A stretch of 64,000 bases of DNA from the NCBI GenBank assembly GCA_046351215.1, contig JAXLYX010000009.1, positions 186,001 through 250,000 on the forward strand, in the 5' to 3' direction. The DNA is from JAXLYX01 sp046351215. GTDB taxonomy: Bacteria > Myxococcota_A > Polyangia > Polyangiales > Houyiibacteriaceae. The notes under the pieces are model-generated. The model worked only from the letters and a program-made list of their open reading frames with translations. It was not told the origin of the DNA and searched no databases. Made by a program: the position numbers and the translations under genes. Below are positions 8,802 to 17,700 of the stretch, piece after piece. Within the stretch, counting starts at the first letter, position 1, and each line of letters opens with the position of its first letter.

Positions 8802-9679
8802 CGAACTTCCCTTCCGTCGTCGCGTGACGTGCCGCCGAGCTCGAGCGAGGCCGGATCGAGCGAGCCCTCGCGGATCCTCCGGCCCTGCTCGATGAGGCCG
8901 GCGATCCGGCTCCGGACCTTCTCCACGTGCACGAGGATCTCCTCGTCCGACTCCCTCCCCGTTCCCTCGAAGAGCATCGGCTCGCCGAAGAGGAGCTGGA
9001 AGGTCGCCGGCCGCGGCACGGGCAGGAGATAGCGCGGAACCGGGATGTAGGGGAGGCCGAGGGCCTTCCCGAGCCCGTAGAGGTTGAGGATCGTCGGGAA
9101 GGCCTCACCGCCGCCGACGAAGCCGAAGGGGAGGATCGGCGTCTTCGTCTCGAGCGCGAGGCGCATGAAGCCGGTGCCGAAACGCACGAGCGAATCGGAC
9201 TCGTGGTAGAGCTTCGCCGTGCCGCGCGCGCCCTCCGGGAAGATCATCAGCAGACGGTCTTCCTTGAGCAGCCGGATGCAGTGCTCGGGCAGGCCCGTGA
9301 GCTGACCGGCCTTGCCGAGGATCTGCGCGGCGCCCGGGACGCGGCTCAGGAACTTCTCGATCATGCCCTGCGCGAGGCGAGGGGGGTCGAGCTCGAAGAA
9401 GCAGGCCGCGATCACCATCGCGCCGTCGATCGCCACGCCGCCCGAATGGTTGCCGATGAGCATGCCGCGGCCGCTCTTCGGGACGTTCTCCCTCCCGAAG
9501 ACCTGGACGTGGAAGTAGTCCTTGTACGCCTTCCCGAGCACCGAGAAGAAGAGCGCGAGGTCGGACTTCGAGACGCCGTACGGATCGATGCCGTGCTTGT
9601 TGAACGGCAGCTCCAGCGCGTCGACCCGATCCTCCACCTCGGGCGAGAGGAAGTCGCGAACGTCGAAGGTCTCGCTCAT
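8798..9679 (-). CDS. 1-acylglycerol-3-phosphate O-acyltransferase-like (PlsC superfamily)
   Basis: 293 aa from the ATG at 9679; an upstream in-frame ATG (9724) would overlap the preceding gene. The motif GNHSGGVAIDG matches the His/Asp catalytic block I of PlsC-type acyltransferases in the spacing used by the TMEM68/'NHSGG' branch. IFPEGARGT is the substrate-binding block III, and TPILPFGFVG resembles block IV. It should transfer an acyl group to a lysophospholipid or another lipid alcohol at the membrane. The partner SDR overlaps by 4 bp and glutathione peroxidase lies 4 bp upstream, suggesting a lipid-maintenance operon. Confidence 0.85.
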   Translation of the reverse strand: MSETFDVRDFLSPEVEDRVDALELPFNKHGIDPYGVSKSDLALFFSVLGKAYKDYFHVQVFGRENVPKSGRGMLIGNHSGGVAIDGAMVIAACFFELDPPRLAQGMIEKFLSRVPGAAQILGKAGQLTGLPEHCIRLLKEDRLLMIFPEGARGTAKLYHESDSLVRFGTGFMRLALETKTPILPFGFVGGGEAFPTILNLYGLGKALGLPYIPVPRYLLPVPRPATFQLLFGEPMLFEGTGRESDEEILVHVEKVRSRIAGLIEQGRRIREGSLDPASLELGGTSRDDGREVR

Positions 9680-9683
9680 CGGC

Positions 9684-10181
9684 TCAGCCGAGGGCCTTCT
9701 CGAGCGCCGCGACGAGCGCCGCATCGTCCGGGCGGACCTTCGGCGAGAAGCGCGCGAGGATCGTCCCGTCGCGGCCGACGAGGAACTTCCCGAAGTTCCA
9801 CGCGATGTCGCCCGCGGGCTCGGGGCCGACGTCGGAGGCGACGAGGTGCGCGTAGAGCGGCGCGCGACCGGGGCCGTTGACGTCGAGCTTCGCGAAGAGG
9901 GGGAAGGTGACGTCGTAGGTCGTCTTGCAGAACGACTCGATCTCCTCGGGTGTGCCCGGCTCCTGACCCATGAACTGGTTGCAGGGGAAACCGAGGACGG
10001 AGAAGCCGCGACCCGCGTAGCGGCGTTGCAGGGCCTCGAGGCCTTCGTATTGGGGCGTCAGCCCGCACTTCGAGGCGACGTTGACGAGGAGCAGCACGTG
10101 TCCCGCGTAGTCACGCAGGGCCTTGGGCTCGCCCTTCAGCGTCGGGAGGGTGAAGTCGTGGACCGTGGTCATGGTCGCCAT
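9684..10181 (-). CDS. Glutathione peroxidase family thiol peroxidase
   Basis: 165 aa from MATMTTVHDF; longer upstream extensions are non-coding in character and would run through the divergent promoter region. Hallmarks: NVASKCGLT (peroxidatic Cys in the selenocysteine position), GFPCNQFMGQEPG, and WNFGKFLV with the active-site Trp/Asn. It reduces hydroperoxides, probably with thioredoxin as reductant, as is usual for Cys-type bacterial members. It is the first gene of the four-gene minus-strand operon, and peroxide defence next to a lipid acyltransferase fits repair of oxidised lipid. A second start (10172) is possible. Confidence 0.92.
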   Translation of the reverse strand: MATMTTVHDFTLPTLKGEPKALRDYAGHVLLLVNVASKCGLTPQYEGLEALQRRYAGRGFSVLGFPCNQFMGQEPGTPEEIESFCKTTYDVTFPLFAKLDVNGPGRAPLYAHLVASDVGPEPAGDIAWNFGKFLVGRDGTILARFSPKVRPDDAALVAALEKALG

Positions 10182-10290
10182 CGTGGGGCAGGGCCCCCCC
10201 TCGGTGCAACGCCGCTTCGCTGGCCGGCTTGCCTTCCGGGCGAACATGGCCAAGTTCCCGGGAAGGGGGCCCCGACAGCCCCCCATCGCC

Positions 10291-10665
10291 ATGCCCACGA
10301 AGTCCCCGAAGACCCCCAAGCCCCTCGCGAAGCCCGTCGACGACGTCGTGCTCGTGCACGCGCCCACGGAAGACGGGAAGGGCCTGCAAGTCCTCCGGAA
10401 GCGCGGAGACACCCTCTCGGCCGGCGAGGTCCGCCCGGTGGAGGAGGGCAAGCCCCTCACCGGCGAGCTCGTCCGCCTGAAGCCGCGCGAGGAGATGCCC
10501 GCGCTCTGCGACGTCGAGGTCCTCTACGGGCCCGACGGCGCGGAGTCGAAGGGCCCGGCCCAAGTGGCCACCGACGAGTACCGCGCCGGCTGGGCCGCGA
10601 TCTGGGGCAAGAAGAAGGCCGAGGCCTCGTCCCGCACGAAGGCCGATCCGCGCCTCCTGAACTAG
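10291..10665 (+). CDS. Conserved-looking hypothetical protein
   Basis: 124 aa from the ATG at 10291; an in-frame ATG at 10246 would add 15 residues. It begins with a Lys/Pro-rich stretch (MPTKSPKTPKPLAKP), followed by a compact alpha/beta-looking domain with LVHAPTEDGKGLQVLRKRG and a Trp-containing C-terminus (RAGWAAIWGKKKAE). No signal peptide or membrane segment. I do not recognise the family. It is divergent from the peroxidase operon and ends 8 bp before the METTL9-like methyltransferase gene, so the two are probably co-transcribed. Confidence 0.65.
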   Translation: MPTKSPKTPKPLAKPVDDVVLVHAPTEDGKGLQVLRKRGDTLSAGEVRPVEEGKPLTGELVRLKPREEMPALCDVEVLYGPDGAESKGPAQVATDEYRAGWAAIWGKKKAEASSRTKADPRLLN

Positions 10666-10673
10666 GCCGCTCC

Positions 10674-11486
10674 GTGATCGTGGAGACCTACCGGGGGCTC
10701 GCGCTCCGCTACGGCATCGACGCTTCGAAGGTGCCCGCTCCGCTCGCGACGCGCTTCGTCGGCCTCGGCCTCGACGCGTCGACGAAGGCCTGGATCGACG
10801 ACTCGATCGCGAACCCACACGGCAAGGCGCAGATGGCGGCGCGTGCGCTCGCGGCGAAGGTCATGAGCGACTACGACGCGAACGCCCTGCTCGGCACGCA
10901 CGACATGCGGGTGCTCGGGCGAGCGCAGTGGCAGCGCTTCGTCGGCGGCCGCGCGAAGGGCCGCCTGCTCGACGTCGGTGCCGGCGATGGCCACGTGACG
11001 CGCGAGCTCGCCCCCCTCTTCGATTCCGTCGTCACGACCGAGCTCTCGACACGCATGGCGGAGCGCCTGCGGAAGCAGGGCTACGTCTGCCACACGATCG
11101 ACGTCGCCGAAGAGCCCCTGCCGGAGCCGGGTCGCTTCGACGCGATCGCGCTGCTCAACGTGATCGATCGGACGAGCCGTCCGTTCACGATGCTCGAGCG
11201 CCTCCGCGACCTCCTCGCGGACGACGGCTTCCTCGTCGTCGCGGTGCCGCTCCCGCTGCGGCCGCACGTGCACGTGGGCGCGAAGACCGTCGACCCCGAC
11301 GAGCTCCTCCCCGTCGACCGCCGCTCGTTCGAGCACGCGGCCGCGACGCTCGTCGAGGTCGCGTTCGCCGGTCTCGGCCTGGTCGTCGATGCGTGGACGC
11401 GCGTCCCCTACCTCTCGCGAGGCGACGGGACGGTCGCGGCGTTCACGCTCGACGACGCGGTCTTCGTGCTCTCGAAGCGCGCCTGA
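10674..11486 (+). CDS. METTL9/DREV-family methyltransferase (putative protein-histidine methyltransferase)
   Basis: 270 aa from a GTG start. The SAM motif LLDVGAGDGHVT (about 98-109) and the blocks TTELSTRM, LNVIDRTSRPFTML, RVPYLSRGD and the C-terminal LDDAVFVL correspond block by block to vertebrate METTL9 (LLDLGAGDGEVT, ATELSETM, LNLLDRCDQPLTLL, RLPYLCEGD, LDDAVFVL), as I recall that sequence. METTL9 makes 1-methylhistidine at HxH motifs; whether the bacterial protein does so is inference. It lacks the signal-like N-terminus of the animal protein. It is in a likely two-gene unit with the small upstream protein and is convergent with pirin (7 bp apart). Confidence 0.85.
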   Translation: MIVETYRGLALRYGIDASKVPAPLATRFVGLGLDASTKAWIDDSIANPHGKAQMAARALAAKVMSDYDANALLGTHDMRVLGRAQWQRFVGGRAKGRLLDVGAGDGHVTRELAPLFDSVVTTELSTRMAERLRKQGYVCHTIDVAEEPLPEPGRFDAIALLNVIDRTSRPFTMLERLRDLLADDGFLVVAVPLPLRPHVHVGAKTVDPDELLPVDRRSFEHAAATLVEVAFAGLGLVVDAWTRVPYLSRGDGTVAAFTLDDAVFVLSKRA

Positions 11487-11493
11487 GCGCCGT

Positions 11494-12192
11494 TCAGCCG
11501 AGGTCGAAGACGAGTACCTCGGCGTCGTCGACGCCTTCGACCGTCACCAGCGCCTCGTCCGAGAACGCCGCTCCGTCGCCTTCGCCCATCGCATGGCCGT
11601 TCACCACGGCCTTGCCGCGAGCGACGTGGACCCACGCGTGGCGTCCCTTCGCGAGCGGGAGCTCGGTCTTCATGCCTGCATCGAGGATGCCCGCGTAGAG
11701 GCTCGCGTCGGTGCGGATCGTCACGCTGCCGTCGCGACCGTCGGGCGAGGCGACGAGGCGGAGCGTCCCGAGCTTCTCTTCGCGGGAGAAGCGCTTCTGC
11801 TCGTAGCCGGGCGGGAGGCCCTGCCGCTCGGGGAGCAGCCAGATCTGGAGGAAGTGGACCGGCTCCGCGTCCGACGCGTTGTACTCGCTGTGCCGGACGC
11901 CCGTGCCCGCGCTCATCCGCTGCACGTCGCCGTAGCGGATCACCGAGCCGTTGCCCATCGAGTCCTTGTGCGCGAGCCCGCCCTCGAGCACGTAGGAGAC
12001 GATCTCCATGTCCCGATGCGGATGCGGAGGGAAGCCCATGCTCGGATCGACGCGGTCGTCGTTGATCACGCGGAGCGCGCGGAACCCCATGTGCCGCGGA
12101 TCGTAGTAGTCCGCGAACGAGAACGTGTGATGCGAGTCGAGCCATCCATGCCGCGCATGCCCTCGCTCGTTCCCTGGTCGCATCCGAATCAT
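11494..12192 (-). CDS. Pirin family protein (YhhW-like bicupin)
   Basis: 232 aa, close to the usual 230-240. The N-terminal cupin carries the metal-binding signature GFPPHPHRDMEIVSYVLEG and GTGVRHSEYN (His/His/Glu-His ligands), and a second cupin follows. Bacterial relatives such as YhhW oxidise quercetin-like flavonols in vitro, while others bind redox partners or transcription factors; which applies here cannot be told. The promoter region upstream contains a G-rich stretch at 12276-12305. Confidence 0.92.
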   Translation of the reverse strand: MIRMRPGNERGHARHGWLDSHHTFSFADYYDPRHMGFRALRVINDDRVDPSMGFPPHPHRDMEIVSYVLEGGLAHKDSMGNGSVIRYGDVQRMSAGTGVRHSEYNASDAEPVHFLQIWLLPERQGLPPGYEQKRFSREEKLGTLRLVASPDGRDGSVTIRTDASLYAGILDAGMKTELPLAKGRHAWVHVARGKAVVNGHAMGEGDGAAFSDEALVTVEGVDDAEVLVFDLG

Positions 12193-12275
12193 GGTCGCCT
12201 CCGGCGGGCCGTGTCGTGGACCCGTGCACCCATCATGAGGCTCGGAAACGTCGAGCCAACGAGCAATCGATCGAT

Positions 12276-12305
12276 GGGGGGTATCGGTGGGGTCGATGGG
12301 TGGGG
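12276..12305 (+). other. Candidate G-quadruplex sequence in an intergenic region
   Basis: Four guanine runs (12276-12281, 12289-12292, 12298-12300, 12302-12305) are separated by loops of 7, 5 and 1 nt on the plus strand, satisfying the usual G3+N1-7 rule. The stretch lies about 85 bp upstream of the pirin start and about 90 bp upstream of the DUF5958-like gene, so it sits in a divergent promoter region. Any regulatory role is inference. Confidence 0.4.
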
Positions 12306-12393
12306 TGGAGAGTAACGACGGGGGGGCGCTGCGCGGGTCGCGAGCCGCGCGCTCCCGAGTGATGCATCATCCTCGTTCCTGGAGGCGCGACCC

Positions 12394-12792
12394 ATGCTGC
12401 CGGCCGAGGACGTGATTCGACTCAACCAGTATGCGCAGGGCGTCCGGCCCATGTCGGAGGCGTCGTCGTGGTTCGCCTCGCTGGAGGCGGGGCAGAAGCA
12501 GGACGTGCTGCGCGTGCTCGCGGCACTGATCCAGCAGGCGCATCCGCGGCCGACCGAAATCCCGGAAGCGATTCGCAAGGCCGGTCTGAAGCCGACGCAT
12601 ACCCCCTCGGTCTTGCTCGGAAAGGGGCCATTCACCGCCCAGGCCGCGAAGGTCTGGGGCCTTCCGGAAGAGGAGCAGCCACGTTCGTTCTCGCTCTTCG
12701 TCGCACTGCTCGGCATCGCGGACGGGCGCAGACGTCGAACCGAATGCGCCGATGGATGCAGCCATTGGTGGCACCAGGATCCGTCTCGCTGA
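12394..12792 (+). CDS. DUF5958-like hypothetical protein
   Basis: 132 aa, with CTGGAGGCG about 10 nt before the ATG as ribosome site. The N-terminal RLNQYAQGVRPMSEASSWF, the helical middle (VLRVLAALIQQA) and the C-terminal CSHWWHQDPS tail resemble the small DUF5958 family, in which a 'xxWWHRDLS' ending recurs. That resemblance is from memory. Function unknown; probably soluble. It is divergent from pirin. Confidence 0.6.
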   Translation: MLPAEDVIRLNQYAQGVRPMSEASSWFASLEAGQKQDVLRVLAALIQQAHPRPTEIPEAIRKAGLKPTHTPSVLLGKGPFTAQAAKVWGLPEEEQPRSFSLFVALLGIADGRRRRTECADGCSHWWHQDPSR

Positions 12793-13436
12793 GGCCGCAG
12801 GCTCCCCCAGCCGGCTCCCGCTCGTCGGCTCGCGCGCTCGTGCTACGTGCGCCCCATGCGACGCCGACTCCTCATCGCGTCGAGCCGACATCGGACGGTC
12901 GAAGAGGCCTCGTGGTCCGGCATCGGACGCTAGGGCGGATACCTCGAGAGGGACGACGGAGACGCGAGCTGTCTCGTCGCGGCCCGCGTGGCCGCGGACG
13001 GCCTCGTCGGAGTGCCCTATTCGGCGGTCCTCGAGACGATCGAGCGCGACGACGACACGGACGATCTCCACGTGCTCGCCAGGCACCGGCTCGGCCGCCG
13101 AGCGTCGCTCGTCGATGGAAGCGCCCTCCGCGGCGATCGGGTGGACTATCTCCCGCTCGAGGCCTGTCCGGCGCGCGCCGCCTTCATGCTCGATCGAGGT
13201 GAGGAGGACGACTCCGCGCTCGTCGTCGTGAGGGACATCGCGCCGAGCGACGGACAGCCGGTGCGGAGGACCCTGCCAGAGGACCTCGACGAGAGGGGAT
13301 GCGCACTGCTCGACTGAGGCGCGCAGCGCTCCTCACACCACGCGACACACCCGCACGTCCCTGCTCTTGGGATGACGTGCGGTGACGCCTTCTCGCATGC
13401 GTCGTTTCGTGATGCGATTCGAAGAGGAGGCGGAAC
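12793..13436. other. Gene-poor 644-bp stretch
   Basis: Apart from the interrupted reading frame at 12856-13317 described separately, I see no convincing gene, RNA or clear promoter here. The last 20 bp include the ribosome site (GAAGAGGAGGCGGAAC) of the secreted repeat protein at 13437. Confidence 0.5.
12856..13317 (+). pseudogene. Possible decayed ORF with an in-frame TAG
   Basis: The frame starting at the ATG at 12856 (MRRRLLIASSRHRTVEEAS) keeps the GC-rich third-position codon bias of real genes, is interrupted by TAG at 12931-12933, and then stays open to the TGA at 13315-13317 (GGYLERDDGD..., ending RGCALLD). A separate start at the GTG at 12988 would give a 109-aa acidic protein. Either a small real gene begins at 12988, or a 153-codon gene has an amber mutation. 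No family recognised. Confidence 0.35.
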
Positions 13437-13895
13437 ATGCGCACACTTCGACTTCGTACGTGGCTCACCTCGATCGCGCTCGCGAGCGTCTTCGTGCTCG
13501 CGGCGGGGGAGGCGGTGGCCCAGAATCCGGTCCAATCCGTCGGGCAGGGCATGCTCGTCTTCGAACGCGCCCTGAAGTGGGAGTCGATGAGCGACGGATG
13601 GCGCGATCGGCGGGACGCCTGGATCGCGCAGGTGAATGCGGCGCGCACGCCGGCGCAGCTCGCGCAGGCCGCGCTCGCGCTCGAGAGCGGGATGGGTTGG
13701 CAGGCCGTCAACGACACGTGGGCCGGGCAGAGGGACGCGTGGGTCGCGAGCCTGCGCGCGGCCGACGATGCGGGGGACGTCGCGAAGGCCGTGTTGGCCC
13801 TCGAGAACGCGACGAAATGGGAAGCGGTCTCCGACCAATGGGCGGGCGCGCGCGACGCGTGGGTCGCACGGATGCGCGGCCTCGCCGGAGGCTGA
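13437..13895 (+). CDS. Secreted hypothetical protein with Trp-rich tandem repeats
   Basis: 152 aa with a strong ribosome site (GAAGAGGAGG) and an evident Sec signal peptide (RTWLTSIALASVFVLAAGEAVA, cleavage near AVA-QN). The mature part is almost entirely a 40-residue repeat present 2.8 times, each with Trp at positions 9, 16 and 23 (pattern [KG]W-x6-W-x6-W in LxxExxxxWxxxxDxW...RDAW). Helical prediction by eye suggests a small helical-hairpin solenoid in the periplasm or outside the cell. Function and family unknown. The next gene downstream (20 bp) also encodes a secreted-looking protein. Confidence 0.75.
   Translation: MRTLRLRTWLTSIALASVFVLAAGEAVAQNPVQSVGQGMLVFERALKWESMSDGWRDRRDAWIAQVNAARTPAQLAQAALALESGMGWQAVNDTWAGQRDAWVASLRAADDAGDVAKAVLALENATKWEAVSDQWAGARDAWVARMRGLAGG
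13554..13892 (+). repeat. 120-bp in-frame repeat, 2.8 copies
   Basis: Copies start at 13554, 13674 and 13794 (last one partial, 33 codons) with no length change between the first two. The protein-level pattern with three spaced tryptophans and an RDAW motif is conserved, while the DNA has diverged, so the duplication is old and under protein-level selection. Confidence 0.75.
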
Positions 13896-13914
13896 GTCGC
13901 GGACGGGGGGAGCC

Positions 13915-14538
13915 ATGGAAGGAACGGGATCGAAGCGATGGGCACGTGGGCTCGCGGGGGCGGCGACTTCGTCCGCGCTCGCCCTCACGGCGACGATGGC
14001 CTCGGGCGTGCTCGCGCTCGACGAGACGTTTCCACCCGAGGTGGCCGGCATCCGATTCGGCCAGCCGATCTCTCGCGTCGAGCGGTCGTGCGCGGACGAA
14101 GGAGGAACGTGGTCGGGAGACGCGTGCGAGCTCGGCTCGGGCGCCGACCGGATGCTCGTGACCGCGGAGGCGTGCCGTGGTCGGAAGGTCTGTCGCGTCT
14201 CGATGATCGACACCGATCGCTTCCCCGCAGAGGACGTGGCCGGCTGGGTGGGCCGCTTCCAGTCTCGCCGTCGCACGCTCGTCGAGCGCCATGGCGAACC
14301 GAGCGTGCATCGGTCGCGGACGGATTGCGCCCGCGCCGTGCTCGACTCCGACGACGCAGCCTGCATCGTGAACGAGAGTGGGAACTCCGTTTCGATCGCC
14401 TGGTCGGTCGGCGGAGGCCGCGTGGTCCTCCGGCTGTACAAGAACGAGCGCCGTCGATCGCTCCAGATCGAGGAGCGCTACGAGTCGCCCACGGCTGTCG
14501 CCGAGGACGCCGAAGTCGAAGCGCCCGTGCGCCACTGA
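13915..14538 (+). CDS. Exported hypothetical protein, Cys-rich
   Basis: 207 aa from the ATG at 13915, preceded by GGGGGGAG. The N-terminus has basic residues then a hydrophobic Ala-rich stretch (AGAATSSALALTATMASGVLA), a probable signal peptide. The mature part has the opening FPPEVAGIRFGQPISRVERSC, as seen in proteins that compute 'FGxsxxxV' lipoprotein-like modules, six or more cysteines that could form disulfides, and an acidic tail. No known catalytic motif. Likely periplasmic. It is possibly co-transcribed with the repeat protein 20 bp upstream. Confidence 0.65.
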   Translation: MEGTGSKRWARGLAGAATSSALALTATMASGVLALDETFPPEVAGIRFGQPISRVERSCADEGGTWSGDACELGSGADRMLVTAEACRGRKVCRVSMIDTDRFPAEDVAGWVGRFQSRRRTLVERHGEPSVHRSRTDCARAVLDSDDAACIVNESGNSVSIAWSVGGGRVVLRLYKNERRRSLQIEERYESPTAVAEDAEVEAPVRH

Positions 14539-14751
14539 GGCGCGAAACGGATGCGCACGGTCCGGCCCCCGTAGGCCGCGAGATCGACCTCGTAGTGCGG
14601 AGGAACCCCAGCGCTCGGGGGCCTCCCCAGGCGGGCCTGGCCGAGTCCGCGCTCGATCGCTGTGCCGGGCGCTCACGTGCCGCAGTTGAGACCTGTAACC
14701 CTCCGGGGTGTCGCACTAGACTGAGCGGATTACGAGCTAGGTGGTGGCTTC

Positions 14752-17700
14752 ATGGTGGTTCGCATGCGCACATGTGGAGAAGCGTGGTCGAACGCGTTCG
14801 GCCCGGGGTTGGCATACGCGAGCGGAGCTCGCTTCGTCGTCGTCGCCCTGCTCGCGACCGTCGTCGGCTGTAGCGACGGCCCCGCGGCCCCGGCGAGCCA
14901 GCCCGAGGCCACGTCGGCCGCGCAGTCGGCGCTGATCGGCACGGACGGCGCGCTCACGGTCAATGCGGCGAACACGGTGCTGAACCAATACGCCGTGCTC
15001 GGCGCCAACGCGGCCGTCGGAGCGACGAGCCTCACCGTGACGAACATCGCGGATCTCACGTCCGCCACGTACGGGGCCCTGGCGGCGGGCGACCTGATCC
15101 TCGTGGTCCAGATGCAGGGCGCCACCATCGACTCGACCAACACCGCCACCTACGGCGCGGTCACGGCCTTCAACGGCGCGGGCAACTACGAGCTCATCGG
15201 CGTGGCGGGAGTGAGCGGCAACGTCGTCCAGCTCGATCCGACGGGCGGCGGGCTGAAGAACGCGTACACGACCACCGGGCGCACGCAGATCGTCCGCATC
15301 CCGCAGCTCAGCTCCCTCACGGTGAACGCCGGCGCCTCCATCGTCCCGACCGCCTGGGACGGCACCCGCGGTGGCGTCGTCGCCGTCCACGTCACGGGGA
15401 CCGCCGCGATCCAAGGCACCGTCGACGCCTCGGGCGCCGGCTTCCGGGGCGGCGTGGTCGACAACAACTCGAACGGGCCCGGCTCCAACACCACGGTCTA
15501 TCGCTCGGCCTCGTCCAACGACGGGGCCGAGAAGGGCGAGAGCATCGCCGGCTTCCAGACGGAATACGACGCGCTGAACGGTCGCTACGGCCGCGGCGCG
15601 CCCGCGAACGGCGGCGGAGGCGGTGACTCGCACAACGCGGGCGGTGGAGGCGGTGCCAACGCGAGCGCCGTGGCCGGCACGTGGACGGGCGCCGGGACGA
15701 TGCTCGTCACGCCGAGCTCGCCGCTCTCCGCCTGGGCGCTGGACCCCGCGTACATCGCCAACGGGAACGCGCTGACCGCTTCCCCGGGTGGCGGCCGCGG
15801 CGGCTACACGTACTCGTCCAACAACGCGGACGCGACCACGGTGGCACCGGGCAACGGGGCCTGGGGCGGGGACAGTCGGCGCGAGGTCGGAGGTCTCGGG
15901 GGACGACCCCTCTCGCCTTCGGCGAACGGTCGTCTCTTCTTCGGCGGCGGCGGCGGCGCAGGCGATGCGAACAACAGCGTCGGCGGAGCGGGCGGTCGTG
16001 GCGGCGGCCTCGTGCTGCTGATCGCCGGGACGGTCAACGGCTCCGGCAGCATCCGCGCGAACGGAGCGAACGGCGCCAGCACGACGGGCGCCGGCAACGA
16101 CGCCCCCGGAGGCGGAGGCGCGGGTGGCACGCTGGTGATCCAGGCCACCTCCCTCGGCGGGGTCTCGGCCCAGGCCAATGGCGGCGTGGGCGGCAATCAA
16201 TCCATCGGCTCGGCCGAGGCCGAGGGGCCCGGCGGCGGTGGAGGCGGCGGCTTCATCGCGACGAGCGGAGGCACGATCACGGTCTCGGCCGCCGGCGGCA
16301 CGGGCGGAACGACCAATTCCAGCGCCCTGACCGAGTTCACGGCGAACGGAGCGACGGCCGGCGGTGCTGGCGACTCGAGCGCATCCGCCGCGACGCTCGT
16401 CGGGCTCGTCGACGGCACTCCGCCCGATACGTCGATCACCTCGCAGCCTCCGGTCGCGTCGAGCTCGACGTCGGCCTCGTTCTCGTTCTCCTCGACCGAT
16501 GCCAACCCGACCTACCAGTGTCGTCTCGACGCGGGAGCGTGGACGGCGTGCACGTCGCCGCGGACCTACGCGGGCCTCTCGGAGGCGAGCCATACGTTCG
16601 AGGTGCGCTCGCTCGATCCCTCCCTGAACGTCGATCCGACGCCGGCGAGCTACACGTGGACGGTCGATCTCACCGCCCCCGACACGACCATCACCTCGGG
16701 CCCTCCGACTACGTCCACCTCGCGCGCGGCGACGTTCACGTTCACCTCGTCGGACAACACCGTGACGTTCGAGTGCAGCGTCGACGGTGGAGCCTTCACC
16801 GTCTGCACGTCTCCCCTCGGCCTGACGGGCCTCGCGGACGGAGCGCATTCGCTCTCGGTCCGGGCGGTGGATCCCGCCGGCAACGTCGATTCGACGCCCG
16901 CCAACTACGCATGGACCGTCGACGCGACCCCGCCCGACACGCAGATCACGTCGCAGCCTCCGGCGGCGACGTCATCGTCCTCGGCCAGCTTCGCGTTCTC
17001 GTCGCCCGATGCCACCGCGACCTTCCGCTGCAGCCTCGACGGCGCGCCGTTCGCAGTGTGCACGACGCCTCTGACGTACGTCGGCCTCGCGGACGGGAGC
17101 CACACCTTCGCCGTCGAGGCGGTCGACCCCGCCGGCAACATCGATCCCACGCCGGCGAGCTACACGTGGACGGTCGATACGCTCCCACCCGACACGACCC
17201 TCACGTCCGTCCCGCCGCTGGTCGGGAGCTCCCCCGCGGTCTCGTTCGGCTTCACGTCGAACGACGGCGGCGCCTCGTTCGAGTGCCGAGTCGACGGGGG
17301 AGCGTTCTCCGCGTGCACCTCGCCGACGATGCTCGGCGCGCTCGCCGACGGCTCGCATACCTTCGAGGTGCGTGCCGTCGATGCCGTGGGCAACGCCGAT
17401 CCGACGCCGGCTTCGTACACCTTCACGATCGACACGATCGCTCCGGACACGGTGCTCACGTCGACGCCCCCGTCGATCTCCGCGTCGTCGAGCGCGGGCT
17501 TCCAGTTCGCCTCGCTCGGCGGAGGCGTCGCCTTCGTCTGCGTCGTCGACGGGGGCGCACCGACGCCGTGCAGCTCGCCGCTGTCGCTGACGGGGCTCGC
17601 GGATGGCTCGCACACCCTCGAGGTCTCGGCGGTGGACGCGGCCGGAAACGTCGATCCCACGCCGGCCTCCTACACCTGGACGGTGGACACGTCGCCGCCG

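Noticed and set aside
9522..10673. N-terminal extension of the METTL9-like gene by about 380 residues
   Set aside because: The extension overlaps peroxidase and acyltransferase genes on the other strand and a small gene on this strand, and lacks any domain; family homology begins after 10674.
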